A stretch of DNA of 64,000 nt, from positions 248,001 through 312,000 of the forward strand of contig NZ_JAVAMO010000005.1 in assembly GCF_030758345.1 (NCBI RefSeq), read 5' to 3'. Origin of the DNA: Ruegeria discodermiae. GTDB taxonomy: Bacteria; Pseudomonadota; Alphaproteobacteria; Rhodobacterales; Rhodobacteraceae. The notes below the pieces were generated by a model that was given only the letters and a program-made list of their open reading frames with translations, searched no databases and was not told the DNA's origin. The position numbers and the translations under genes were made by a program. The first letter of the stretch is position 1. The number at the start of each line of letters is the position of its first letter. Positions 1-8,680 of the stretch are shown here, in pieces.

Positions 1-1
1 C

Positions 2-1555
2 CGCTTCAAGCCGCCCTATCCCAAGCCGGTCGAGGCGCACCCCGCGCCCCATGTGGGCGTCACCCCCGGCGGCCCCCTCAATGGCCCTCACCTGGGTTTT
101 GTGCGCGGCCCCGAGCATCTGGCGCTGAAAGAGGATGGCAGCGCGGCAAGGATCGATAAGGCGTTCACCTGGGAAAACCCGATGTCCAGCCACGGGCTGA
201 TGCATATGGTGATCTCGAACGCCCATGCGGGCGATCCCTACAAGATCGACACGCTGTTCATGTATATGGCCAACATGTCGTGGAACTCGACCATGAACAC
301 CAAAGGTGTCATGGAGATGCTGACCGACAAGGATGAGAATGGCGACTATGTGATCCCCCGGATCATCTACTCTGATGCCTATTCATCGGAAATGGTGGCC
401 TATGCCGACCTGATTCTGCCGGACACCACCTATCTGGAGCGCCATGACTGCATCTCGTTGCTGGACCGCCCGATTTGCGAAGCGGATGCAGCCGCAGACG
501 CGATCCGTTGGCCGGTGATTGAGCCTGATCGTGATGTGCGCGGCTTCCAGACCGCTCTGGTCCAGTTGGCCAACAAGATGGGGCTGCCCGGTTTCACCAA
601 TGAGGATGGGTCGGCAAAATACACCGATTATGCCGACTATATCGTCAACCACGAGCGCCGCCCTGGCATTGGCCCGCTGGCCGGGTTCCGGGGAGAGAAC
701 GGCGATCAGGAAGGGCGCGGCGCGGTCAATCCGGATCAGATGAATCGCTATATCGAAAATGGCAGCTTTTATATCGCGCATATCCCCGATGGTGCGGATT
801 ACTACAAGCCGTGGAACACCGCCTATCAGGACTGGGCAGTCGAATTGGGCATCTATGACAGCCCGCAGCCTTACCTGTTCCAGCTTTATGTAGAGCCCAT
901 GCGCAAGTTCCAACTGGCCGCCGAGGGGCATGGCGACCGGCAACCCCCCGATCACCTGCGCGACCGCATCAAGGAACAGCTGGATCCGCTGCCAATCTGG
1001 TATGAGACCGATCAGACCGGCAATGAAGGCTATACCGTCAACGCGCTGACCCAGCGCCCGATGGCGATGTATCACTCCTGGGGCACGCAGAACGCCTGGC
1101 TGCGCCAGTTGCACGGACGCAACCCGCTTTATGTGCCGACCAAGCTGATGCACAAACACGGGCTGAGTGATGGCGACTGGGCGCGCGTCTCGTCCCCGCA
1201 TGGCGCCATCACCGTACCGGTGATGGAGATGGCCTCGCTCAACGAAAACACCGTCTGGACCTGGAACGCCATTGGCAAGCGCAAGGGGGCCTGGGCGCTG
1301 AGCGATGACGCGCCGGAAGCCACCAAAGGCTTCTTGCTTAACCATCTGATCCACGAATTGTTGCCGCCCAAGGGCGATGGGCTGCGCTGGGCCAATTCTG
1401 ACCCGGTCACCGGTCAGGCGGCCTGGTTCGACCTGAAGGTGAAAATCGAAAAGGCTGCCGCCCCAGGCGAAGCACAGAGCCAGCCCGAATTTGCGCCGAT
1501 CAAGTCTCCGGTTGGTCAAGGGCCGGACGCTCTGGCCTGGAAGGTCGGGAAATGA
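2..1555 (+). CDS. soeA: Molybdopterin oxidoreductase catalytic subunit, C-terminal part (SoeA-like)
   Basis: The frame is open from base 2, so this is the last ~517 residues of a larger protein whose start lies left of the window; the GTG at 53 is internal. The sequence carries features of the DMSO-reductase/thiosulfate-reductase superfamily: the segment LPDTTYLERHD (a cofactor-domain signature) and a C-terminal molybdopterin-dinucleotide-binding fold around NPLYVPTKLMHKHGL and GDWARVSSPHG. The following genes encode a four-cluster ferredoxin and a DmsC-type membrane anchor, the composition of the cytoplasm-facing sulfite dehydrogenase SoeABC, which oxidises sulfite to sulfate and passes electrons to the quinone pool. 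The sulfite substrate is inferred from family and context; a polysulfide or thiosulfate reductase is possible. The stop overlaps the next start by ATGA. Confidence 0.72.
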   Translation, partial: RFKPPYPKPVEAHPAPHVGVTPGGPLNGPHLGFVRGPEHLALKEDGSAARIDKAFTWENPMSSHGLMHMVISNAHAGDPYKIDTLFMYMANMSWNSTMNTKGVMEMLTDKDENGDYVIPRIIYSDAYSSEMVAYADLILPDTTYLERHDCISLLDRPICEADAAADAIRWPVIEPDRDVRGFQTALVQLANKMGLPGFTNEDGSAKYTDYADYIVNHERRPGIGPLAGFRGENGDQEGRGAVNPDQMNRYIENGSFYIAHIPDGADYYKPWNTAYQDWAVELGIYDSPQPYLFQLYVEPMRKFQLAAEGHGDRQPPDHLRDRIKEQLDPLPIWYETDQTGNEGYTVNALTQRPMAMYHSWGTQNAWLRQLHGRNPLYVPTKLMHKHGLSDGDWARVSSPHGAITVPVMEMASLNENTVWTWNAIGKRKGAWALSDDAPEATKGFLLNHLIHELLPPKGDGLRWANSDPVTGQAAWFDLKVKIEKAAAPGEAQSQPEFAPIKSPVGQGPDALAWKVGK

Positions 1556-2400
1556 GACAGCACCGGATCACCGGGCATGATGGCGTCAGACTGGAGGTCT
1601 TCGATCTCGGCCCCGAAGAGGCGCCACCCATCCTGTTGATTCATGGCTGGTCGCAACACCATCTGAGCTGGGAACGACAATATCCGCTGGCAGAAGAGTT
1701 TCGGCTTATCATGCCGGATTTGCGTGGGCATGGCGCCTCGGACAAACCCGATGACGCCGGGGCTTATGACAATTCCCTGCCCTGGGCCTCGGATGTGGCT
1801 GCCATCATCGATGCGCTGTCGCTGGATCGTCCCGTGCTGGCTGGCTGGTCGATGGGCGGCGCGGTGGCCGGGGATTATGTCAAACATTTCGGCGATCAGG
1901 GCATTTCCGGGTTCTGCCTGGTGGATTCCTTTGCCACAACCGGCTCACATATGGCGACAGCGGCGCGCGATGCCCGCGCAGCGGATGACGCCGTTGTCGC
2001 CGCCGGAATGACGACATCCGATCAAGCCGCAAACCTTTCGGCCACTTTGGCCTTTGTCAGAGCCTGTTTTCATCAACAACCCAACCCGGATGACCTGGCC
2101 CGCATGGTCGGGTTCAACATGCTCTGCCCACCGCATATCCGAAAGGCCGCGCGGCAACGCGACGAGGATTACCGCCCCTATCTGGCCAAGATGCGCGTCC
2201 CGGCGCTGATCCTGTGGGGCGCGCATGACCGCCCCGCGCCGCCGATGGTCGGAGAAGAAGCAGCCGCGGCGATCCCCACGGCCAGGGTGCTGATCTATGA
2301 GGAGTGCGGCCACAGCCCGTTCTGGGAAGAACCCGACCGCTTCAACGCCGATATTCGACACTTCGCCCGACACTGTTTTGAGATGGAGCCAGGCCCATGA
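1552..2400 (+). CDS. Alpha/beta hydrolase embedded in the molybdoenzyme operon
   Basis: A 282-residue alpha/beta-hydrolase-fold protein. HGW at residues 31-33 forms the oxyanion region, GWSMGG at 98-103 is the nucleophile elbow with Ser100, LWGAHDR supplies the likely acid and ECGHSPFWEEP the catalytic His. No signal peptide is seen, so it should be cytoplasmic. It begins in an ATGA overlap with the catalytic subunit and ends in an ATGA overlap with the iron-sulfur subunit, so it is translationally coupled on both sides. The substrate cannot be read from sequence. The tight placement suggests a role linked to the oxidoreductase, for example releasing a substrate from an ester or thioester, but that is inference. 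Confidence 0.85.
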   Translation: MRQHRITGHDGVRLEVFDLGPEEAPPILLIHGWSQHHLSWERQYPLAEEFRLIMPDLRGHGASDKPDDAGAYDNSLPWASDVAAIIDALSLDRPVLAGWSMGGAVAGDYVKHFGDQGISGFCLVDSFATTGSHMATAARDARAADDAVVAAGMTTSDQAANLSATLAFVRACFHQQPNPDDLARMVGFNMLCPPHIRKAARQRDEDYRPYLAKMRVPALILWGAHDRPAPPMVGEEAAAAIPTARVLIYEECGHSPFWEEPDRFNADIRHFARHCFEMEPGP

Positions 2401-3161
2401 CCGAGCTACCCACCACGACCGAGCGCAAGATGGGCCTGGTCATCGACCTGGACACCTGCGTCGGCTGCCATGCCTGCGTGATTTCCTGCAAAGGCTGGAA
2501 CACCGAGAATTACGGCGCGCCGCTCAGCGATCAGAACCCCTATGGCGCAGATCCTTCGGGCACTTTCCTGAACAGGGTGCATTCCTATGAGGTGCAGCCC
2601 GAGACAGGCCCCGCGCAGCTGATCCACTTCCCGAAATCGTGCCTGCATTGCGAGGATGCGCCCTGCGTCACCGTCTGCCCCACCGGGGCCAGCTACAAGC
2701 GGGTCGAGGACGGGATCGTTCTGGTCAATGAAAGCGATTGCATCGGCTGCGGTCTCTGCGCCTGGTCCTGCCCATATGGCGCACGCGAGCTGGACCAGGC
2801 CGAGGGCGTGATGAAGAAATGCACGCTCTGCGTAGACCGGATCTACAACGAAAACCTGCCCGAGGAAGACCGCGTGCCGTCCTGCGTGCGCACCTGCCCG
2901 GCGGGCGCGCGCCATTTCGGCGACTTCGCCGATCCCGACAGCCATGTCAGCAAATTGACCGCAGAGCGCGGCGGCATGGACCTGATGCCCGAAATGGACA
3001 CCAAGCCGGTGAACAAATACCTGCCCCCGCGCCCCAAGGACCAGATCGACGAACAGATCGACATTCTTGCACCGCTGCTGGCACCGGTCGCCGAAGAAGC
3101 TGGCGGGTTTCTTGGCTGGCTGGACAAGGCGCTCGACAAAATGCCCGGAGGATCTCGCTGA
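2397..3161 (+). CDS. soeB: 4Fe-4S ferredoxin subunit of molybdoenzyme (SoeB/DmsB-like)
   Basis: A 254-residue electron-transfer subunit with four cysteine clusters in the order usual for DmsB/PhsB/SoeB proteins: CVGCHAC...C at residues 21-31, then CLHCEDAPC...CP, CIGCGLC...CP and CTLC...CVRTCP. These should bind four cubane clusters relaying electrons between the molybdenum site and the membrane subunit. No Tat signal is visible, consistent with a cytoplasmic SoeB-type complex rather than a periplasmic DMSO reductase. The start overlaps the hydrolase stop (ATGA) and the stop overlaps the next start (TGATG). A tail of about 40 residues beyond the last cluster has no recognised motif. Confidence 0.88.
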   Translation: MTELPTTTERKMGLVIDLDTCVGCHACVISCKGWNTENYGAPLSDQNPYGADPSGTFLNRVHSYEVQPETGPAQLIHFPKSCLHCEDAPCVTVCPTGASYKRVEDGIVLVNESDCIGCGLCAWSCPYGARELDQAEGVMKKCTLCVDRIYNENLPEEDRVPSCVRTCPAGARHFGDFADPDSHVSKLTAERGGMDLMPEMDTKPVNKYLPPRPKDQIDEQIDILAPLLAPVAEEAGGFLGWLDKALDKMPGGSR

Positions 3162-4033
3162 TGCATCCCGCACCATCCGTCATCGTCTTCACCACTCTGT
3201 CCGGCCTCGGATTTGGCCTGCTATTCTTTCTGGGCCTTGGCCTGCCCGATGTCACCGGCTGGGTCGCCTTTACCTTCTTTGCCATCGCTTATGCGCTGGC
3301 GGTTGGCGGGCTGATGGCCTCGACCTTCCATCTTGGTCATCCCGAGCGCGCGCTGAAAGCGTTCACGCAATGGAAGTCCAGCTGGCTCAGCCGCGAAGGC
3401 TGGTGCGCGGTGATCGCGCTGGTCCTGATGGGACTCTACGCGCTGGGAGTGGTGTTTCTGGGCCAGAGATGGGGGCTTCTGGGTCTGTTAGGCTCTGTTT
3501 TTTCCATTCTGACCGTCTTCACCACCTCGATGATCTATACCCAGCTCAGGACGATCCCGCGCTGGAATATGAAGCTGACACCGGCCATGTTTCTGTCCTT
3601 CAGCCTGGCGGGCGGCGCCTTGCTGGCCGGGCAGGTCGGGGCCGCGCTGCCCTTGCTGCTGGTCGCGGCCTTGGTGCAGTTGGGCTATTGGCAGATGGGT
3701 GATCGGGCCCTTGCGCATTCGGGCACGGATCTGGGCACTGCGACCGGCCTGGGCACACGCGGCAGCGTGCGCGCGTTCGAGCCGCCCCATACAGGTACCA
3801 ACTATCTGCTGCGTGAATTCGTGCATGTGGTGGGGCGCAAGCATAGCGACAAGCTGCGGATCATCGCCTTTGGCTTGGCCTTCGTCGTACCTGGGATACT
3901 GCTGCTGCTGCCCTTCGGCCACCTCTTCGCGCTGATTGCAGTCCTGTCCCATCTGGCAGGCGTCGCCACCTCGCGCTGGCTGTTCTTTGCCCAGGCCGAA
4001 CATGTGGTCGGTCTGTATTACGGAAAGCGCTGA
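3161..4033 (+). CDS. soeC: DmsC/NrfD-type membrane anchor subunit (SoeC-like)
   Basis: A 290-residue polytopic membrane protein with about eight hydrophobic helices. The segment STFHLGHPERALKAFTQW followed by SSWLSREG matches the conserved loop of DmsC-family quinone-reactive anchors. It would tether the SoeA/SoeB pair to the inner membrane and deliver electrons to quinone. I chose the ATG at 3161, which shares bases with the stop of the ferredoxin gene (TGATG); a much longer open frame runs upstream but only as a shadow of that gene. Two stops in succession (TGA, then TAA two codons later in frame reading) and a strong hairpin follow, so this looks like the last gene of the operon. Confidence 0.88.
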   Translation: MHPAPSVIVFTTLSGLGFGLLFFLGLGLPDVTGWVAFTFFAIAYALAVGGLMASTFHLGHPERALKAFTQWKSSWLSREGWCAVIALVLMGLYALGVVFLGQRWGLLGLLGSVFSILTVFTTSMIYTQLRTIPRWNMKLTPAMFLSFSLAGGALLAGQVGAALPLLLVAALVQLGYWQMGDRALAHSGTDLGTATGLGTRGSVRAFEPPHTGTNYLLREFVHVVGRKHSDKLRIIAFGLAFVVPGILLLLPFGHLFALIAVLSHLAGVATSRWLFFAQAEHVVGLYYGKR

Positions 4034-4041
4034 TAAAGGTT

Positions 4042-4069
4042 GCCAAGAGGGGGCCAGCCCCCTCTTGGC
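4042..4069. terminator. Strong hairpin between convergent soeC and dapA
   Basis: A perfect inverted repeat with 13-base arms (4042-4054 and 4057-4069) and almost no loop lies in the 45-base gap between the convergent soeC-like gene and dapA. No T-run follows on the plus strand, so it may be a bidirectional terminator or a 3'-end stabilising hairpin. Confidence 0.6.
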
Positions 4070-4078
4070 CTGCGGGTC

Positions 4079-4951
4079 TTAGATCAGGCCCGCATGTTGC
4101 ATGGCAGCGTCGATGGCGGCCTTGGTGCTGTCTTCGAGGCAGGTGAGCGGCAGCCGCACCTCTTCTGAACAAAGATCCAGCTTGCTCATGGCGTATTTCG
4201 CCCCGACCAGTCCGGGCTCCATAAAGATCGCCTCATGCAGCGGCATCAGCTTGTCCTGATAGTCGAGCGCGGCGGCGTAATCGCCGCGCAAGGTTGCCTG
4301 CTGGAATTCGGCGCAGAGGCGTGGCGCGACATTTGCAGTGACCGAGATGCAGCCGACACCGCCATGGGCATTGAAGCCCAGCGCGGTCGCATCCTCGCCC
4401 GAGAGCTGTATGAAATCCTTGCCGCAACTTGCCCGCTGCTGGCTGACGCGGGCCAGATCACCGGTCGCGTCCTTGACGCCGACGATGCGGGGCAATTGCG
4501 CCAGCTCACCCATGGTTTCGGGCGTCATGTCAACGATTGAGCGGCCGGGAATATTGTAGATGATGATCGGCACATCAGCGCAATCATGCAGCGCCGTGAA
4601 ATGCGCGACCATGCCCCGCTGAGTCGGCTTGTTATAATAGGGCGTGACCACAAGCGCCGCATCCGCGCCGACGCGGGCGGCAAATTCGACAAAGCGGATC
4701 GCTTCGATCGTGTTGTTCGATCCCGCCCCCGCAATCACCGGCACCCGACCTGCAGCGGTTTTAACAACCTCTTCGATCACGGATTCATGCTCGTCGTGGC
4801 TCAGGGTGGGGCTTTCACCGGTGGTTCCAACCGGCACCAAACCGGTCGATCCCTCGCTGATATGCCACTCAACCAGACGTTTGAGCGTTTCCAGATCGAG
4901 CTCGCCGTTGCGGAACGGGGTGACGAGGGCAGGCATTGAGCCTTTGAACAT
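4079..4951 (-). CDS. dapA: 4-hydroxy-tetrahydrodipicolinate synthase
   Basis: A 290-residue DapA, which condenses pyruvate with aspartate semialdehyde as the first committed step to diaminopimelate and lysine. The catalytic set is complete: Thr43-Thr44 in GTTGE, Tyr106 in TPYYNKPT, Tyr132 and Arg137 in YNIPGR, and the Schiff-base Lys160 in GVKDATG, each one residue before the E. coli numbering. The open frame extends 64 codons further upstream, but the ATG at 4951 gives the family's usual length and is preceded by AGGGAG. It is divergent from the lytic transglycosylase gene. Another pathway gene, dapD, lies about 14 kb away in this window. Confidence 0.97.
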   Translation of the reverse strand: MFKGSMPALVTPFRNGELDLETLKRLVEWHISEGSTGLVPVGTTGESPTLSHDEHESVIEEVVKTAAGRVPVIAGAGSNNTIEAIRFVEFAARVGADAALVVTPYYNKPTQRGMVAHFTALHDCADVPIIIYNIPGRSIVDMTPETMGELAQLPRIVGVKDATGDLARVSQQRASCGKDFIQLSGEDATALGFNAHGGVGCISVTANVAPRLCAEFQQATLRGDYAAALDYQDKLMPLHEAIFMEPGLVGAKYAMSKLDLCSEEVRLPLTCLEDSTKAAIDAAMQHAGLI

Positions 4952-5079
4952 GGAACGCTCCCTAGAATTCGGCCACGACGCACGGAATGCGCGCCAATCA
5001 AGCGCACCGGCACAAATGTGAGTTGATCCCGGCGGCGCACGGCTTATCGTGAAAGGCTCTAGCCTTGGTTTGCCGGGAA

Positions 5080-7062
5080 ATGCAAGTGATCTCACGCGTT
5101 CTATCCGCTCTTGTCGTCCTAATTGGTGTTGGTTTTTGGGCATCCGCCCCCGCGGGGGCCGATCCGGCCGGGGATTTGCGTGCCGGTTTGGCGCAAATGC
5201 GCAAAGGCGACTGGAACGAAGCCCTTAGGGTTTCGGGCCGGCGCGGCTCTGTGTCCCGCGACGTCATCGTCTGGCACTGGCTGCGCAACGGGTTCGGCAG
5301 TTCGGGCGATGTGCTGGTGTTTCTGGACCGCCGCGCCGATTGGCCGGGGCTGGATTGGCTGCGCCGCAAGAGCGAGCCCAGCTTCACCAATGCTGATCCC
5401 GAACGTGTGCTGAATTTCTATGCGGGAAAACCGCCCCAGTCCGCGGAAGGCGCGTTGAACTATGCCGTGGCGCTGAAATCGACGGGACATCAGGGCGATG
5501 CCGAGGCGGAACTGGTCAAAGCCTGGCGCACCATGCCGATGGGCAGCGGGTTGCAGAAGGATTATCTGGAGAATTTCAGCCGATTGCTGAAGCCGCATCA
5601 TGCCGCCCGGCTCGACAGGATGTTGTGGCACGGGCATATGGTCAGCGCCAAACAGATGTTGCCGCTGGTCAGTTCTGGCCAGCAGAAGCTGGCTGAGGCG
5701 CGGATCGCCTTGCGTGGTATGGCGCCGGGCGTGGATAGCAAGATCAAGGCGATCCCCGCGTCGCTGATGGATTCTCCTGGGCTCGCCTATGAACGCTTCG
5801 TGTGGCGGGACCGCAAGGAGTTGGACGACAGCGCCATCGATCTGATGCTGGAACGCTCTTCCAGCGCGGAGGCGTTGGGAGAGCCCGACCAATGGGCCGA
5901 GCGCCGCCGCCGACTGACCCGGCTGGAAATGCGCAATGGAGACCCTGATAAGGCCTATCGCATGGCCGCGCGCCATCACATGACGCCGGATATGGGCTAT
6001 GCCTATGCCGATCTTGAATGGCTTGCGGGCTATATCGCGCTGCGTCGCTTGAACGATCCCAACACCGCTGCGCAGCATTTCGAGCGTTTCGATGCAGCGA
6101 TCCAGTCCCCGATCTCGAAAGGGCGCGCGGGCTACTGGAAGGGACGGGCCTATGCAGCGGCAGGTGATGCCGACAAGGCGCATGAGGCCTATGCGATGGG
6201 TGCCGAATACCAGACTTCGTTCTATGGGCTCCTGGCCGCCGAGCAGATCGGGCGGCCCTTCGATGCGAACCTAGCCAGCCCACCCGATCATCCGCCCTGG
6301 CAGGATGCTGCATTCACCAATTCCAGCGTGCTGGAGGCGGGTCTGCTGCTGCAACAGATCGGCGAACGGGATCTGTCGGAACGATTTCTGACTCATCTGG
6401 CTGAGAGCCTGGATTCTGTGCAAGCCGCGCAGTTGGGCGAGATGGCCATCGACAAGGGCGAGTCGCATCTGGCGGTGATGATCTCGAAACGCGCCGCGCG
6501 CACCGGTCAGGTGCTGCATGCGGCGTATTACCCGGTGCACCCGGTTGCCAAGCTGAACCTGCCGATGGCAAAAGAGATGACTCTGGCCATCGCCCGGCGC
6601 GAAAGCGAGTTCGATCCGGTGGTGATCAGCGGCGCAGGCGCGCGCGGGCTGATGCAGGTGATGCCTGCGACGGCGAAACTGGTGGCCAAGGATTTGGGCG
6701 TTCTGGGCGGGCACAGGACCGACCGACTGACCTCGGACTGGAAGTACAATGCCAAGCTGGGCGCAAACTACCTTGCGGGTCTGGCGGGCGATTTCAACGG
6801 CAATGTGGTCATGATGGCCGCCGGATATAATGCCGGTCCGCGCCGCCCGATTTCGTGGATGCAGCGCTTCGGCGATCCGCGCCGCAGTTCGGTGGATATG
6901 ATCGATTGGATCGAGCACATCCCGTTCAAGGAAACCCGAAACTACGTCATGCGCGTCACCGAAAGCCTGCCAGTTTACCGGGCACGGTTGGGGAAAGACC
7001 CGCTGCCGGTGCCGTTTTCGACAGAGCTATCGGGATCGACCCTGAGCGCGTTCGCGCCATAA
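5080..7062 (+). CDS. slt: Soluble lytic murein transglycosylase (Slt70 type)
   Basis: A 660-residue exported protein. The N-terminus [17 protein letters not shown] followed by SAPAGA is a typical signal peptide. A long alpha-helical, TPR-like superhelix fills residues ~30-480, and the C-terminal SLT domain holds the catalytic Glu508 in ARRESEFDP, then [14 protein letters not shown]-like and [10 protein letters not shown] motifs. It would cleave the MurNAc-GlcNAc bond of peptidoglycan to form 1,6-anhydroMurNAc. I chose ATG 5080 over TTG 5065 because it places the signal peptide at the terminus. The last ~35 bases overlap the 3' end of the convergent EamA gene. Confidence 0.93.
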   Translation: MQVISRVLSALVVLIGVGFWASAPAGADPAGDLRAGLAQMRKGDWNEALRVSGRRGSVSRDVIVWHWLRNGFGSSGDVLVFLDRRADWPGLDWLRRKSEPSFTNADPERVLNFYAGKPPQSAEGALNYAVALKSTGHQGDAEAELVKAWRTMPMGSGLQKDYLENFSRLLKPHHAARLDRMLWHGHMVSAKQMLPLVSSGQQKLAEARIALRGMAPGVDSKIKAIPASLMDSPGLAYERFVWRDRKELDDSAIDLMLERSSSAEALGEPDQWAERRRRLTRLEMRNGDPDKAYRMAARHHMTPDMGYAYADLEWLAGYIALRRLNDPNTAAQHFERFDAAIQSPISKGRAGYWKGRAYAAAGDADKAHEAYAMGAEYQTSFYGLLAAEQIGRPFDANLASPPDHPPWQDAAFTNSSVLEAGLLLQQIGERDLSERFLTHLAESLDSVQAAQLGEMAIDKGESHLAVMISKRAARTGQVLHAAYYPVHPVAKLNLPMAKEMTLAIARRESEFDPVVISGAGARGLMQVMPATAKLVAKDLGVLGGHRTDRLTSDWKYNAKLGANYLAGLAGDFNGNVVMMAAGYNAGPRRPISWMQRFGDPRRSSVDMIDWIEHIPFKETRNYVMRVTESLPVYRARLGKDPLPVPFSTELSGSTLSAFAP

Positions 7063-7905
7063 GGTGAACAACCCCGCGGCAACGATCAGCGCTGCACCGA
7101 CCACGACGGATGTTCTGAGGTGCTCATTGAACACCACGATGCCGAGGATCGCGCTCCACAGCAGGTGGAAATAGGCGAAGGGCTGCACCGCGCTGGCCTC
7201 GGCCATTTCATAGCATTTGATTAGCACCCAGTGGCCCAGGGCGCCGCTGACGCACAGCGCGGCCATCCAACCCCAGTCCGGCGGACTCATCGGTTGCCAG
7301 AACCAGAGCCCGATACAGGTCATCGCGACAGCCCCGGCCAGGCCGGTCCAGAAAAAGCTGGTCTCGGCAGTGTCGCGGCGGGCGGCATAGCGGGTCAGCA
7401 ACCCGTAAAGCGCAAACAAAAGGGCCGAGATCAATGGGATCACCGCCCAGATGTTAAAAACACCCCGACCCGGTTGCAGGATGATCAGCACGCCGATGCA
7501 ACCGACAACAATCGCCATCCAGCGCCGCCAACCGACCTGTTCACCCAAAATAGGCCCACTTAGAGCCGCAATAATCAGCGGATAGCAGATGAAGACGGCC
7601 ATGCTGTCGATCAGGCCCAGAATGGTGAAGCCATAAACTGCGACACAAACCTCGGTGGCCAAAAGCAACCCGCGCAGGATTTGCAAGCCGGGCTGATCGG
7701 TGCGCGCCGCTTGCCGAATACCACCAGACCGGCGCGCGGCAAGTGCCACCACAAAGGCTGCGAAGAACCAGTAGCGGATCATCACCACCATGTAGGTGTT
7801 ATAGGTCCCCGCCAGGTGGCGCGAGATACCGTCCTGCAGGGCAAAGATCACCGTCGCCGCAAGCATCAGCGCGACACCTGCGGGGATGTTGTTCTGCTGG
7901 CTCAC
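7027..7905 (-). CDS. EamA/RhaT-family drug-metabolite transporter
   Basis: A 292-residue membrane protein with about ten hydrophobic helices arranged as two EamA repeats, the architecture of the DMT superfamily of metabolite exporters. Recognisable pieces are MLAATVIFALQDGISRHLAG in helix 1 and LGHWVLIKCYEMAEASAVQPF in the second repeat. The substrate is unknown. Translation starts at GTG, which overlaps the stop of mnmD as GTGA, so the two are co-transcribed. Its 3' end overlaps the convergent slt gene by 36 bases. Confidence 0.88.
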   Translation of the reverse strand: MSQQNNIPAGVALMLAATVIFALQDGISRHLAGTYNTYMVVMIRYWFFAAFVVALAARRSGGIRQAARTDQPGLQILRGLLLATEVCVAVYGFTILGLIDSMAVFICYPLIIAALSGPILGEQVGWRRWMAIVVGCIGVLIILQPGRGVFNIWAVIPLISALLFALYGLLTRYAARRDTAETSFFWTGLAGAVAMTCIGLWFWQPMSPPDWGWMAALCVSGALGHWVLIKCYEMAEASAVQPFAYFHLLWSAILGIVVFNEHLRTSVVVGAALIVAAGLFTLWRERAQGRSR

Positions 7906-8567
7906 AGTTTCACCGCGCGGGTCATGTGCCGCTTGCGGCCATAGCCGGGGCTGCGAGTGACGGAGAAGCCTGCCGCCTCCAGCCCCCGCCGCACGAAACC
8001 GGCCGCCGTATAGGTCGCTGCAGTTCCGCCTTGCCGCGTATGGGCAGCCACCTCTGCCATCAAGTCAGGCTGCCAAAGCTCGGGATTGCGCGCGGGTGAG
8101 AAGCCGTCGAGGAACCAGGCATCCGCCCGCCCATCCCAAGTGCCAAGCGTCTCGCGAGCATCGCCGTGAATGACGCGCAGATGAAGACTTTCTAGATCGC
8201 AGGACTGTCCGTTCCAACCGCTCAGGAACCGATCCGCCCAGGGCGCAAGCTCGGGAAAGGCGGCCAAGGCGCGGGCCATTTCATCCTGCGCCATCGGAAA
8301 TGCCTCAAAACTGGTGAAGCCTAGCGGAGCGGTCTGCCCGCTACGCTCCCACTCGGCCCAGGCGGTCAGCATGTTCAGACCGGTCCCAAAACCCAATTCG
8401 GCAATGTGAAAGCCCTTAGCGAACCGTCCCGGCAGGTCATTACCCGCCAGAAACACGTGGCGTGTCTCTTCCAGCCCGTTCTGGAGCGAGAAATAGGGAT
8501 CGTCGAACCGGTCGGACACTGGAACTCCGGCCTCGGTCCAACTGAGTTCGGCGCGTTGGTCGCTCAT
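7902..8567 (-). CDS. mnmD: tRNA U34 methyltransferase (MnmD, MnmC N-domain homologue)
   Basis: A 221-residue Rossmann-fold methyltransferase matching the methyltransferase domain of MnmC. ELGFGTGLNML (residues ~57-67) is the SAM-binding motif, and WFLDGFSPARNPELW is the family signature. MnmD converts 5-aminomethyl-2-thiouridine at the tRNA wobble position to the methylaminomethyl form. The open frame continues 40 codons upstream, but ATG 8567 gives the family N-terminus (RAELSWTEAGVPVSDRFDDPYFS) and has AAGG in front. In E. coli this domain is fused to an FAD oxidase; here the protein stops after the methyltransferase, and a DAO-type FAD protein starts just 113 bases away on the other strand. 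Confidence 0.92.
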   Translation of the reverse strand: MSDQRAELSWTEAGVPVSDRFDDPYFSLQNGLEETRHVFLAGNDLPGRFAKGFHIAELGFGTGLNMLTAWAEWERSGQTAPLGFTSFEAFPMAQDEMARALAAFPELAPWADRFLSGWNGQSCDLESLHLRVIHGDARETLGTWDGRADAWFLDGFSPARNPELWQPDLMAEVAAHTRQGGTAATYTAAGFVRRGLEAAGFSVTRSPGYGRKRHMTRAVKL

Positions 8568-8680
8568 GCCTTGATCCACCCGTTTTCCGAAGCGCCGCTT
8601 GATCCGAAACCGTTTCACACTTGTCGGATTGCGCTCTAGAGATATCCGCAACGGCGCGACACTGGAGAAAGGCGGCGATC

